From Owenia fusiformis (lineage: Eukaryota > Annelida > Polychaeta > Sabellida > Oweniidae): DNA of 64,000 bases. This document shows positions 58,501 to 63,815 of the stretch, piece after piece (position 1 is the stretch's first letter; every line of letters begins with the position of its first letter). The translations under genes and the position numbers were made by a program. The notes under the pieces are model-generated. The model searched no databases. It saw only the letters and a list, made by a program, of their open reading frames with translations, and was not told the DNA's origin. Location: the NCBI GenBank assembly GCA_903813345.2, contig CAIIXF020000005.1, positions 34,475,375-34,539,374 of the forward strand. Direction: 5' to 3'.

Positions 58501-58706
58501 TAAGTGGAATCATACTTCTACCATACATTACATTTAATAGATGGCATGTGCGTAGGAAACGTATATTGATCGGTGTGTTATCCCCATTGGTGTTCGGAAT
58601 GATGTTTATAGTGCTGTATATCTTCTATAGTGTACAACCAGTGGATATATGCCCCGGCTGTGATTACATAAATTGTGTGCCATATTTCATCGGGATTTGT
58701 GATTGA
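25454..58706 (+). CDS. RHBDF-like: iRhom, inactive rhomboid family protein (complete, 13 coding exons)
   Basis: iRhoms are ER/Golgi polytopic pseudoproteases that steer ADAM17 trafficking and the fate of EGF- and TNF-family ligands. Exons: 25454-25582, 31023-31151, 32099-32271, 32486-32810, 33169-33402, 33729-33839, 34199-34307, 34946-35127, 35578-35764, 36679-36843, 57092-57270, 57732-57974, 58275-58706. All phases agree, giving 865 residues. A long cytosolic N-terminus (about 1-450) precedes TM1 (about 452-485), a cysteine-rich lumenal loop (about 486-640) and the rhomboid membrane core (641-865). The position of the rhomboid GxSG motif reads GGGA (735-738), so the nucleophile is absent. 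The helix histidine is kept (NISHIAG, His789). A second start at 25484 (MSADVD) has a better Kozak context. Intron 10 is 20.2 kb and contains nested genes. Confidence 0.92.
25641..26561. mobile_element. CTACAGTGGGG-terminated MITE, copy L (with internal palindrome)
   Basis: The left end is a decayed CTACAGTGGGGGACAAA-like terminus (GCTAAAGTGTGGGACAAAAA); the right end is CCCCCCACTGTAG. The 28136-28712 copy is its inverse and shares CCCAGAATGCAACAT, GCTCTATTTTCTCCGTC-type and AATAAATTCTTACCTCAG words. Both lie in iRhom intron 1. Confidence 0.7.
25808..26130. repeat. Long palindrome inside MITE copy L
   Basis: Arms of about 160 bp: CACATGTTATTTTTCAAACA at 25808 and its inverse near 26110-26130, AAGAGTGCAC against GTGCACTCTT, and a near-perfect centre around 25965-25985 flanked by AAAATTCAGTGAAAAAAAT and its complement. 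It can form a long hairpin. Confidence 0.85.
27151..27447 (-). pseudogene. Non-LTR retrotransposon reverse-transcriptase C-terminal tail
   Basis: 98-residue frame with THNYGTRATTNKCIF, QTFSHRASVLWNKAPLDLKE and SFKVLLKKQFL. This is the usual tail of CR1/L2/Jockey-type ORF2 (HNYNTR...FSYRG..LWN.LP......FK..LK). No upstream catalytic domain is present; the copy is 5'-truncated and lies in iRhom intron 1. Confidence 0.75.
28136..28712. mobile_element. CTACAGTGGGG-terminated MITE, copy R (inverted)
   Basis: Starts CTACAGTGGGGATCATAAAG and ends TTTTTGTCCCCCACTGTAG. It is inverted relative to copy L and lacks copy L's long palindrome. TA at each tip could be the target duplication of a Tc1/mariner-type MITE. 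Confidence 0.7.
28774..29047. repeat. Inverted repeat in iRhom intron 1
   Basis: CATTGTGCAATAATATATGG AAAAGTATATTC at 28774 recurs inverted at 29010-29047, with about 65-bp arms and a 140-bp spacer. Confidence 0.75.
29170..30500. mobile_element. Foldback-type sequence with about 100-bp inverted arms
   Basis: AATAAATGGAAGAATTTGAC and GGTTGAAATAAGTTAAAT (29178-29215) recur inverted at 30438-30475; CGAAAATTTC words also pair. No coding content recognised. Confidence 0.55.
31023..31151 (+). CDS. RHBDF-like: iRhom exon 2
   Basis: 129 nt, phase 0-0. It encodes a segment with LLDRVGSYLGIS...MRSWEKSFNSRQM, which aligns with the conserved iRhom1 N-terminal block [21 protein letters not shown]. A run of 21 C residues begins 42 bp after the GTAAAA donor. 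Confidence 0.85.
31194..31218. repeat. C21 homopolymer plus GGGGG
   Basis: 21 consecutive C residues followed by five G, 42 bp downstream of the iRhom exon 2 donor. Length may vary between alleles or be an assembly estimate. Confidence 0.85.
32099..32271 (+). CDS. RHBDF-like: iRhom exon 3
   Basis: 173 nt, phase 0 to 2, 57 codons, starting KMGTRPSKQDNVIKKL after a TTTTTCAG acceptor. It is part of the cytosolic N-terminus: polar, with a short amphipathic stretch and an acidic-serine end (ENSSSDSE). Confidence 0.8.
32486..32810 (+). CDS. RHBDF-like: iRhom exon 4
   Basis: 325 nt, phase 2 to 0. It starts SSDDYFESPYEESENEYS and ends in SVSFAPVVS before GTAAGT. Acidic, serine-rich and probably disordered cytosolic region. 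YFESPYEE resembles a tyrosine-phosphorylation site, but its role is unknown. Confidence 0.8.
33169..33402 (+). CDS. RHBDF-like: iRhom exon 5
   Basis: 234 nt, phase 0-0, 78 codons. Basic, serine-rich cytosolic segment including SLLRSVLTRRKPSLKM and KPKRSSMKRTSTFGKAK. R-x-x-S/T words (KRSS, KRTS) resemble the phosphorylated 14-3-3-binding sites that regulate vertebrate iRhom2; this is an inference. Confidence 0.8.
33590..34050. repeat. CTGTAACAAATG dispersed repeat around iRhom exon 6
   Basis: GGTGTCTGTAACAAATGACAAGTGG-type words at 33605-33665 and GTAACAAATTGTCACACC near 33985 flank exon 6. Related sequence lies at 56565-56640 and 63910-63980. Confidence 0.5.
33729..33839 (+). CDS. RHBDF-like: iRhom exon 6
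   Basis: 111 nt, phase 0-0, 37 codons, from DSCVNLPKVKEQQEVV to EQYQKFAQ. A cytosolic charged region, placed by AG/GT sites and frame continuity. Confidence 0.75.
34108..34165. repeat. 24-bp tandem repeat
   Basis: CATATATGGTCATAAAAGATTGAC occurs twice plus a partial third copy, just before iRhom exon 7. Confidence 0.75.
34199..34307 (+). CDS. RHBDF-like: iRhom exon 7
   Basis: 109 nt, phase 0 to 1, encoding MEQKKKLTDLNETSEDVLSF and a following helical stretch that ends KAAR. A charged, probably helical segment. The internal ATG at the exon start could be mistaken for a gene start, but the frame and acceptor show it is an internal exon. Confidence 0.75.
34946..35127 (+). CDS. RHBDF-like: iRhom exon 8: juxtamembrane region and start of TM1
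   Basis: 182 nt, phase 1 to 0. It encodes SLKRRTFGRSLSKTKSLMQY and then QLDDLHEYTPWFMYIITL. The block aligns well with iRhom1 NRTYRKRIDSFVKRQIED and DHRPFFTYWLTFV, the basic juxtamembrane segment just before TM1. Donor GTAGGT. Confidence 0.9.
35128..35577. repeat. Degenerate ACATCATAACACTGGTAG repeat filling iRhom intron 8
   Basis: Words such as TGACATCATAACACTGGTAG (35379), CATCACACTGGTAGGTAAAT (35304) and GATGTCATACTGGTAAACTG (35361) repeat through the intron. They resemble the exon 8 end and donor itself, CATCATAACACTGGTAGGTAG (35116). Confidence 0.65.
35578..35764 (+). CDS. RHBDF-like: iRhom exon 9: rest of TM1 and start of lumenal loop
   Basis: 187 nt, phase 0 to 1. The hydrophobic FYFKAQLICLAVTCYLHSFA completes TM1. 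ISPNIWIGPPLSGLI matches iRhom ENFWIGPSSEALI. An alternative acceptor 15 nt downstream (TTTCAAG) also keeps frame and would remove five residues. Confidence 0.85.
35765..36678. other. iRhom intron 9
   Basis: AT-rich sequence with no gene or element recognised. Confidence 0.5.
36679..36843 (+). CDS. RHBDF-like: iRhom exon 10: cysteine-rich lumenal domain, first part
   Basis: 165 nt, phase 1-1. It encodes KGAFHAPCLREDL and GTLGCCEMALRNTAG...EDECSDATS, matching iRhom1 GAKFSPCMRQD and ACCVRND...SEEECSS. The cysteine pattern of the iRhom homology domain is kept. The following intron is 20.2 kb. Confidence 0.88.
37247..37838 (-). CDS. Chitin-binding-like gene copy 1, main exon
   Basis: 592 nt with a TTCCAG acceptor and stop at 37247. 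It contains four to five 11-residue SYKAPSYN units and the CBM14-like end. The repeat is kept close to identical at DNA level, which suggests ongoing unit exchange. Confidence 0.85.
37247..43608 (-). CDS. Secreted Tyr-rich repeat protein with chitin-binding (CBM14-like) C-terminus, copy 1
   Basis: Exons 43608-43544 and 37838-37247, phase 2 junction, 218 residues. Exon 1 encodes a signal peptide (MQTVLAVFVGCIAVAMA, then SEYA). Exon 2 encodes imperfect 11-residue units of the form SYKAPSYNTRD, then a Tyr/Cys-rich middle (CNSYGYGSYMYNTCRKC). The C-terminal segment CFWQCDASGKALARPCPYGL...GVC resembles a peritrophin-type chitin-binding fold. A likely extracellular matrix, cuticle or shell-associated protein; the function is inferred. 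It is nested antisense in iRhom intron 10. Its intron is 5.7 kb because of a foldback insertion. TATA-like TATATAAG (43663-43671) lies about 55 bp upstream of the start, and a poly(A) signal lies near 37120. Confidence 0.85.
39058..39895. mobile_element. AGTGGAACACC repeat element
   Basis: Starts TACAGTAGAACCTGCTAAGTGG and ends TGTTCCACTTACACAGGTTCTACTGTA, inverted termini around several AAGTGGAACACCTCC words. Related short copies lie at 5288-5360, 7083-7300, 13468-13640, 23832-23960 and 34610-34935. Confidence 0.6.
40070..40215. repeat. About 58-bp tandem repeat (2.5 copies)
   Basis: Repeats of AAAAATCGTATTGGAGCGTA TTACATGG with TATTGTCCCCGGGAC between them. Confidence 0.7.
40309..40499. 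repeat. 190-bp palindrome
   Basis: Left half begins AGGTTATTTCTGG and continues GATTGAATGTGGGTTTTATTCC; right half is its inverse, ending AATAACCTAT. The centre is CACTCGGTCGCTGCGCTCCC. A truncated half copy occurs at 61986-62025, directly before the 62-bp array. Confidence 0.8.
43544..43608 (-). CDS. Chitin-binding-like gene copy 1, signal-peptide exon
   Basis: 65 nt, starting at ATG 43608 and ending at GTAAGT (43543-43538). It encodes MQTVLAVFVGCIAVAMASEYA, a short hydrophobic signal peptide with cleavage likely after AMA. Confidence 0.85.
43600..43690 (-). promoter_or_regulatory. TATA-containing promoter of chitin-binding-like gene copy 1
   Basis: TATATAAG at about 43663-43671 on the minus strand sits about 55 bp upstream of the ATG, leaving a short 5' UTR. 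The surrounding 250 bp (to 43800) is almost identical to 53110-53310 upstream of copy 2, so both genes should share core promoter elements. Confidence 0.6.
43801..45623. other. 1.8-kb sequence present only in the left duplication copy
   Basis: Inserted (or deleted from the right copy) between GGTTGGCCA and AAAATCTTGTTAG. It includes a TGACGTCA palindrome (45444-45451) inside a GC-richer patch. There a minus-strand ATG frame reads MSSCDVTDASAIALKFGLN and ends at a GTAAGC donor (near 45413). It could be a captured first exon of another gene, but no continuation is recognised. Confidence 0.45.
46125..46690. mobile_element. CAGTGGCGGATC element with inverted arms
   Basis: AGGACGATTCTCGGTTTGGAGAAC (46203) pairs with TTCTCCAAACCGAGAATCGTCCT (46574). 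A direct repeat TCCTCTTTTGAATA...TTTAATTTGGGTAATATTTCTA occurs at 46300 and 46490. Absent from the right duplication copy. Confidence 0.65.
47536..47822 (-). pseudogene. Orphan duplicate of the FTP second-half exon
   Basis: Nearly identical to 54161-54447, with the same TTTGAAG acceptor, the RLHDFAI start and an intact frame (FIKIENALGHKSADPGDDIL, CEVEIF). No first-half FTP exon or PAN exon is present upstream before the next paralogous block. It is therefore probably a non-functional by-product of the segmental duplication, though the reading frame is unbroken. Confidence 0.7.
47880..49300. repeat. 21-bp satellite array 1 (about 67 units)
   Basis: Tandem copies of ATATCAGTTCATAATATYACY. Variant units (ATTACACT, TTTATAATATC) recur in the same order several times, indicating a higher-order repeat. 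As the unit is a multiple of three without stops, long open frames cross it; these are artefacts of the repeat. It begins about 60 bp from the orphan FTP exon. Confidence 0.95.
49301..49908. mobile_element. Palindromic sequence separating satellite arrays 1 and 2
   Basis: The 600 bp between the two arrays is full of inverted words: TCACGCATATCCGTGTGATA near 49420, and ATATCAACACTCATTCGCTA with its complement at 49815-49855. Its outer ends are TTATCCCACG (49305) and TCATGGGATAA (49750). This looks like a foldback insertion into a once continuous array. Confidence 0.5.
49911..50446. repeat. 21-bp satellite array 2 (about 25 units)
   Basis: Same unit as array 1. A TTCATGATATT variant recurs at about 50003, 50192 and 50318, spacings of nine and six units, so a higher-order block was copied here. 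Confidence 0.95.
50541..50695. mobile_element. MITE of the GTAGCCAG family
   Basis: GGCGAACCCCCCCCCCCTGG and the end TCCTGGCTACGGGCCTGAT. Repeated TGTGAACCCCCCCTGG words inside. Same family as 11843-12014. Confidence 0.5.
50793..51060. mobile_element. Remainder of the transposase-bearing element, left terminal side
   Basis: Starts at the terminal-repeat-like GGGTGTCCAAAAAAACAGGA and runs to the transposase fragment. A matching right terminus is not found, so the element is truncated at the boundary with the duplicated chitin-binding block near 51340. Confidence 0.5.
51060..51255 (-). pseudogene. Tc1/mariner-superfamily transposase fragment
   Basis: The minus-strand frame reads KWFKQCFGDQLICYRTHNIW and AAYSPDLNLSDFYLGDFSKP, matching the conserved W....FG...I.R.....WPPRSPDLNPLDFFLWG..K block with the DDE-domain catalytic Asp. 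Adjacent 50793-50815 CAGGGTGTCCAAAAAAACAG resembles a mariner-type terminal repeat. The N-terminal part is missing. Confidence 0.75.
51547..52222 (-). CDS. Chitin-binding-like gene copy 2, main exon
   Basis: 676 nt, acceptor TTCCAG, stop at 51547. About six to seven SYKAPSYN units, with NTRD, NTQD and NTQG variants, precede the Tyr/Cys-rich middle and the CFWQCDASGKALARPCPYGL end. Confidence 0.85.
51547..53110 (-). CDS. Secreted Tyr-rich repeat protein with chitin-binding (CBM14-like) C-terminus, copy 2
   Basis: Paralogue of the gene at 37247-43608. Exons 53110-53046 and 52222-51547 give 246 residues. It is 28 residues longer: two extra 11-residue units in the N-terminal repeat plus a six-residue NSYNSH-type insertion before the chitin-binding-like segment. 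The signal peptide is identical. The intron is only about 0.8 kb, lacking the 4.85-kb insertion of copy 1. The TATA-like box (53173-53181) and poly(A) region (near 51420) are shared. Both copies have intact frames, so both may be functional. Confidence 0.85.
53046..53110 (-). CDS. Chitin-binding-like gene copy 2, signal-peptide exon
   Basis: 65 nt, identical in protein to the copy 1 signal exon, with a GTAAGT donor. The promoter side differs only by small changes, including a duplicated CTGTGTAT just upstream of the start. Confidence 0.85.
53100..53200 (-). promoter_or_regulatory. TATA-containing promoter of chitin-binding-like gene copy 2
   Basis: Same TATATAAG box at about 53173-53181, upstream of ATG 53110. 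Homology to copy 1 continues to the word GGTTGGCCA at 53309, where copy 1 has 1.8 kb of extra sequence. Confidence 0.6.
54161..54447 (-). CDS. FTP exon, second half of domain, with stop
   Basis: 287 nt from acceptor TTTGAAG to TAA at 54161. RLHDFAIDM, FIKTENALGHKSAD and APCEVEIF are the closing part of an FTP domain, followed by a short acidic tail. The acceptor lies about 60 bp from the 21-bp satellite array in the intron. Confidence 0.65.
54161..55693 (-). CDS. PAN-like plus fucolectin (FTP/F5-8C-like) lectin gene, partial
   Basis: Three minus-strand pieces. 55693-55561 encodes YAQTCKAFNYNADSSICELY, a PAN/apple-like cysteine motif. 55197-54960 encodes TNVALNKTTYQSTYYTDKP, EKAVDGNTDG and PWWIIDLGKSYYLSKLFIWN, the first half of a fucolectin/tachylectin-4/pentraxin-1 domain. 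54447-54161 encodes RLHDFAIDMACE and ENALGHKSADPGDDMLAPCE with VEIF, the second half. The PAN to FTP junction is phase-consistent (1 to 1). The FTP to last-exon junction is not: two bases are left over where one is needed. A small exon may be hidden by the satellite array, or the gene is broken. The start upstream of 55693 is not found. Likely an extracellular carbohydrate-binding protein. Confidence 0.6.
54505..54890. repeat. 21-bp satellite array 3 (about 18 units)
   Basis: Same 21-bp family, with a diagnostic variant AAATCAGTTCATAATAATACT and a regular three-unit period (ATATCACCATATCAG, ATATCACTAAATCAG, ATAATACTATATCAG). It sits in the intron next to the FTP second-half exon, the same position as array 1. 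Confidence 0.95.
54960..55197 (-). CDS. FTP (fucolectin-type) exon, first half of domain
   Basis: 238 nt between TTATTTCAG and GTAAGT. NVALNKTTYQST, AVDGNTDGDF, SCSHTV and PPWWIIDLG match the usual FTP order: NVAL.KP..QSS, AVDGN, C.HT, PWW..DLG. Confidence 0.75.
55561..55693 (-). CDS. PAN/apple-like exon (5' end uncertain)
   Basis: Reads CVYAQTCKAFNYNADSSICE and then LYKKVECDKLN...WKLGVIKI to a GTACAT donor. The C-x-A-F-N-Y...C-x-L pattern is typical of PAN domains. An ATG at 55693 is available but no clear acceptor is visible, so the left limit is provisional. Confidence 0.55.
55694..57091. other. iRhom intron 10, right end
   Basis: AT-rich intron with a CTGTAACAAATGG-type dispersed repeat at 56560-56650. 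The upstream part of the PAN/FTP gene may lie here but no exon was recognised. Confidence 0.5.
57092..57270 (+). CDS. RHBDF-like: iRhom exon 11: cysteine-rich lumenal domain, second part
   Basis: 179 nt, phase 1 to 0. It encodes DWRDGVTCRARPPGQ, ILKPCCHGYMGHCLLATHEH and DHCSQ, matching iRhom1 [27 protein letters not shown] and ATLCSQ. The block around VCHQDPRVCDEP of vertebrate iRhom1 is not seen; it is either lost here or lies in an exon I could not find in intron 10. Confidence 0.88.
57732..57974 (+). CDS. RHBDF-like: iRhom exon 12: first rhomboid-core membrane segments
   Basis: 243 nt, phase 0-0. INHWWRLFFGLLHHHGIFHW and EKLAGWLRIAIIYILSGVFG align with iRhom1 DQFYRLWLSLFLHAGILH and [20 protein letters not shown], the rhomboid L1 loop and following helices. 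Confidence 0.93.
58275..58706 (+). CDS. RHBDF-like: iRhom exon 13: rest of rhomboid core and C-terminus
   Basis: 432 nt including the TGA stop. VGAIFNPHRAQVGGGAAIFG aligns with iRhom1 [20 protein letters not shown]. Both the catalytic serine position and the diagnostic iRhom proline are glycine here. Further membrane helices follow, with DNISHIAGTIMG (iRhom DNFAHISGFISG) and a C-terminal CPGCDYINCVPYF like iRhom CEWCEFLTCIPF. Confidence 0.93.
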   Translation: MGAIFNPHRAQVGGGAAIFGLLGVLLVELIQSWELVANRSFELFKLTNIFLLLLFISTLPPLDNISHIAGTIMGCLSGIILLPYITFNRWHVRRKRILIGVLSPLVFGMMFIVLYIFYSVQPVDICPGCDYINCVPYFIGICD

Positions 58707-58923
58707 AAAAGATATCGATCTTGGTATGATTGATCTTGGTTTGATTCAGATCATACAGATATGGGTAGTTTAAAAATATGAAATCAACTTGAAGTGCCAC
58801 CAAATGGTTCAAAGAATTTATGTATTTAAATTACTCAGAAAATGCAATTAAATCACAACTCTTCCTAAAGTACTTGAAATATTTTGAATGATTGAAACTA
58901 TTGTTTTGTTGATGCCTGAATAT

Positions 58924-59116
58924 CTGAAGTATGTTGAATCTCTGAAGTATGTTGAATCTCTGAAGTATTTTGAATCTCTGAAGTGTGTTGAATCTCAGAA
59001 GTATGTTGAATCTCTGAAGTATGTTGAATCTCTGAAGTACACTGAGCTGTCTATGAGTGAGAAATCCATGCACAAGAAACTCGTGTAATCCATATAAATT
59101 ATTTATTCAAAATAAA
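58924..59116 (+). repeat. 18-bp minisatellite in iRhom 3' UTR, followed by poly(A) signal
   Basis: About 6.5 copies of CTGAAGTATGTTGAATCT run from 58924 to 59040, some 220 bp after the iRhom stop. An AATAAA hexamer follows at 59111-59116. The repeat is open in frame and would encode ESLKYV units, but it lies beyond the stop and is not joined to any exon I see. Confidence 0.7.
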
Positions 59117-61985
59117 TTATGTAATTATTGAAAATTATTTATTTATATGTTGTCATTTTATTTTGCCTCTGAAGTGCAGGTTTCATTTAGTTAATTTGAT
59201 TATTAAAGGAGCAATCCAATTTGAACTTAGGTTTGATTTTTATGTCTTACTTCTAGTGCTTTGCCGGTTTGCTGTAGGAATTTGATAAATAAGGCTTATA
59301 TCAAGGAGTGTTAAATTCCCATTTTGATTAATCATTCTAACCTCCCCATGATTGTTTTTCCTTTACTTATTTAATAGCCCATATAGATATACTCGATCCA
59401 TCCTAGTAAGATAACGAAGTTGAATGAAAACACCCTGATAATGAAAGATCTAAAAGTGAAATCTTATGTTAATAAAAAGTGTTTTTCTTAAAATGATCTA
59501 ATTCGAAAGAGAATATATGATGTTTCATATTTGATGATTTTCATGCATTTTTTATATGAAAGCTGTAAACCTCATGAGATTGTAGTAAGATTTGAGAAGG
59601 TTTGAAACTCTGGAAGGGATAATGTGAAATGGGTAGAATAGTTGGAGGTGTCGAATGTTGAGTGTTGTAAGTGTTGATTGCAACAGGTAAAAATCTTAGA
59701 ATTTTTTTAGAATAACCAGATAAGTTATCTCATAAGCTTTTATCTATGTTAGTATTTATCTGACAACAAATGATCAAAATCATAATCATGAGTTAGATTA
59801 GGAGTCTCCCATGTAGATATTTCATCCAATTTTTAGACAAGTGTGAATATTTGTTATTTTGGATAAAGCACGTCTGCTAGGGTTGTGGGGTATTATGGGT
59901 AAGTTGAGTCAGTGTGATGTAGAGCTGCTGTATAATGTTTCAACTCACCTGCTGTTACCAAGACAACATTGACTGATTCTTCATGAATTATAACCCATAT
60001 CTTAACGACCATTTGACCTACAACTTAATTTTCTCAAATTTTTTATCAGGAATCAACAGGGAGCTACCAAAAGTTCTCATTTTCTGCGAAATTCTGCAAT
60101 TTGGTTATCTAAACGGAGGAATTTGATTTTTATTATAGACACTTAGGAGGTAGGTTTATTTCTCCTAAAGCTGAAATTGAGCTGATATCGGTATGATTAA
60201 TCCAACTGTTGACGTTAATTATTTTTCAATGTGGAGGGAATAAAATGATGAGTATAAATATGCGTTATCAGAGTATTAGTAAACCCTTGGCAGCGCTTTT
60301 ATACTTTATTCTTCTTATTTATGTTTTAACTGGAATTCCAAGTTTTTAGTAGTTTGAGTTATTTGATATTTATTAGGCTGTTATTTTATGGAATGAAAAT
60401 TGTATCCTAATTTTTGAGGATTTTTATGTGAATGCACACGATTTAAAGGGACTTATGCTTCGTGAAATAGACACTAACATAACACTATAGCCTGATAGAT
60501 TAATATTACTGGTGGTCACATATTTCCACATTTTCGTTTCATTGAAATTGGAATTACTGATGGACCTCATGTGTTTCTAAAACTGTGTAATTTCCTTTAT
60601 TTAGCCAAATGAAATATATAATTAATTGCAAAAAACAATTATAGAATATAAACAGTTAACAGTTGGCAAATATACATAAACATGTTTCTATTTGTTCTAT
60701 TTATCTCCAGTTTCATTATTGTCACCGCGATATTCTCAGAAAAACACTGATCATATTTTGAAATGCAAAATAGCAGCATAAACAGGAAAATTTGGATCCT
60801 TTTATGTAAAAAGTAATACTTGTACTTTAAATTGTAAAGAAATGCAAAAATCAGGCGCATAGAGAGAAATAACCCAAAATAACCATGACAGGAGAGAGCA
60901 TCGCTAATAATGGAATGACTGGAGTATTCTTCATTTGACACTAGATTCCAGATTTCATAGGTTTCAATTCCCATGGTTTAAGTTTCAAATGTTTATATAA
61001 TACTACAGTGATGAACTAAGTGATGCCTCCATTTGGTAACTTATTATCTCTTTGGTGACTGAAATAGGTTTATTTAATGATAAAAGATTTCAAGGGGGAC
61101 ATTTCTTAGATTGCATCTAATCTTAATCAAATTCAAAGTTTAGTTGAATTGTGCCAAGTTAAACAAAAATATGTAAAAAATAATTATTATCTCAGTTATG
61201 ACCTCACTAAGCTACAAAACAAAACAAAAAATAATTGATATTAAATTGAAACAAACAAAAAGCAAGGAGATAGATAAAAAGCATTGACCTTCAGAGGTGT
61301 CTTATAACATGTACAATAAATATTATCTCTAATTATTTAATATTTGTTTATCAATAAACAGTTGGAATAATTCTTTAGGGGGCACTAAGTTCTGATTTTC
61401 AACTAATCAATATAAAGTATTTAAATGAGATATTTGATCTATTTAATAGGTGGTCCATAACTAGGTGTACAAAATGAGATTATTATTTTACATTAAATTG
61501 CGAATCTGTGCCAATTACTGATCTATCAGATGCTTTCCTGATTGCCTCTGGATGTCTGTCAAGAATTGATTCAGAAGCCATAGATTTTTCAGGTAATTTC
61601 CTCAAATCCTGGCTTAATATCTCTGAAATTGAGACATTAATTGGAATATACGGAAAAATAAACCTCAGAGTATGATAGATATTTACAATTTTCATGATGG
61701 AGAGCTAGGAACTGACACTTTGAATATGCTAGTCTATCATAATGTTGAAGCTCCCCACTGAGATATCACATATACTTTTAGACACTAATTAAAGTTCCTG
61801 AAAGTTGCAGCCCTGGCTGATAATTAGACTACCCCGCCTCTTGATAGTTGGTCCTTCTTGTGTGGCACCCTAGGAAATAAATATCATATGTTATGGTTTT
61901 TATGCAAGGAATGGTAAAGAGTGGGATCAGCAAGGATTGGAAGCTCTGATTAAGGATTGTGGCGAAAAGATGTATGTGTATAGAG
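59117..61985. other. Intergenic sequence downstream of iRhom
   Basis: AT-rich, with no gene, RNA gene or element that I can support. Short open frames here have no domain features. Confidence 0.5.
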
Positions 61986-62089
61986 GTTATTTACTGGGAG
62001 GGATGGAATATGGGTTTTATACTGGGTGAAATGATGATATCTGCTGAAGGTCTGAAATGACCCAGCGAATTATCATATTGACAGATGGA
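61986..62089. mobile_element. Truncated half of palindromic element at edge of minisatellite
   Basis: AGGTTATTTACTGGGAGGGA and AATATGGGTTTTAT match the right half (inverted) of the palindrome at 40309-40499. The 62-bp array starts immediately after. Confidence 0.6.
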
Positions 62090-63815
62090 AAACCAAGTGA
62101 ATACAAATTCAATATGGGGATGGCCAGGTGAATATAAATAAAATATGGGAATGTCCATGTGAATACAAATTCAATATGGGGATGGCCAGGTGAATATAAA
62201 TATAATAGGGGAATGTCCATGTGAATACAAATTCAATATGGGAATGTCCATGTGAATACAAATTCAATATGGGGATGGCCAGGTGAATATAAATATAATA
62301 GGGGAATGTCCATGTGAATACAAATTCAATATGGGAATGTCCATGTGAATACAAATTCAATATGGGGATGGCCAGGTGAATATAAATATAATAGGGGAAT
62401 GTCCATGTGAATACAAATTCAATATGGGAATGTCCATGTGAATACAAATTCAATATGGGGATGGCCAGGTGAATATAAATATAATATGGGAATGTCCAGG
62501 TGAATACAAATTCAATATGGGGATGGCCAGGTGAATATAAATATAATATGGAATGTCCGTGTGAATACAAATTCAATATGGGGATGGCCAGGTGAATATA
62601 GATATAATATGGGAATGTCCTTGTGAATACAAATTCAATATGGGGATGGCCAGGTGAATATAAATATAATATGGAATGTCCATGTGAATACAAATTCAAT
62701 ATGGGGATGGCCAGGTGAATATAGATATAATATGGGAATGTCCTTGTGAATACAAATTCAATATGGGGATGGCCAGGTGAATATAGATATAATATGGAAT
62801 GTCAATGTGAATACAAATTCAATATGGGGATGGCCAGGTGAATATAAATATAATATGGAATGTCCATGTGAATACAAATTCAATATGGGGATGGCCAGGT
62901 GAATATAGATATAATATGGGAATGTCCATGTGAATACAAATTCAATATGGGGATGGCCAGATGAATATAAATATAATATGGGAATGTCCATGTGAATACA
63001 AATTCAATATGGGGATGGCCAGGTGAATATAGATATAATATGGAATGTCAATGTGAATACAAATTCAATATGGGGATGGCCAGATGAATATAAATATAAT
63101 ATGGAATGTCCATGTGAATACAAATTCAATATGGGGATGGCCAGGTGAATATAAATATAATATGGAATGTCCATGTGAATACAAATTCAATATGGGGATG
63201 GCCAGGTGAATATAAATATAATATGGAATGTCCATGTGAATACAAATTCAATATGGGGATGGCCAGGTGAATATAGATATAATATGGGAATGTCCTTGTG
63301 AATACAAATTCAATATGGGGATGGCCAGGTGAATATAAATAAAATATGGGAATGTCCAGGTGAATACAAATTCAATATGGGGATGGCCAGATGAATATAA
63401 ATATAATATGGGAATGTCCAGGTGAATACAAATTCAATATGGGGATGGCCAGATGAATATAAATATAATATGGGAATGTCCAAGTGAATACAAATTCAAT
63501 ATGGGGATGGCCAGGTGAATATAAATATAATATGGGAATGTCCATGTGAATACAAATTCAATATGGGGATGGCCAGGTGAATATAGATATAATATGGGAA
63601 TGTCCAAGTGAATACAAATTCAATATGGGGATGGCCAGATGAATATAAATATAATATGGGAATGTTCATGTGAATACAAATTCAATATGGGGATGGCCAG
63701 GTGAATATAAATAAAATATGGGAATGTCCATGTGAATACAAATTCAATATGGGGATGGCCAGGTGAATATAAATATAATATGGGAATGTCCATGTGAATA
63801 CAAATTCAATATGGG
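62090..63815. repeat. Dimeric 62-bp minisatellite (about 28 units)
   Basis: Each unit is two related half-units of about 31 bp, GAATGTCCATGTGAATACAA (plus ATTCAATATGGG) and GATGGCCAGGTGAATATAAA (plus TATAATATGGG). The left part of the array contains some doubled A halves. Long minus-strand open frames across it are repeat artefacts. It extends to within about 180 bp of the window end. Confidence 0.95.

Noticed and set aside
62109-62991. Long minus-strand frames of YSPGHPHIEFVFTW units
   Set aside because: Translation of the 62-bp minisatellite; frame breaks track the 62/63-bp length variants rather than gene evolution.
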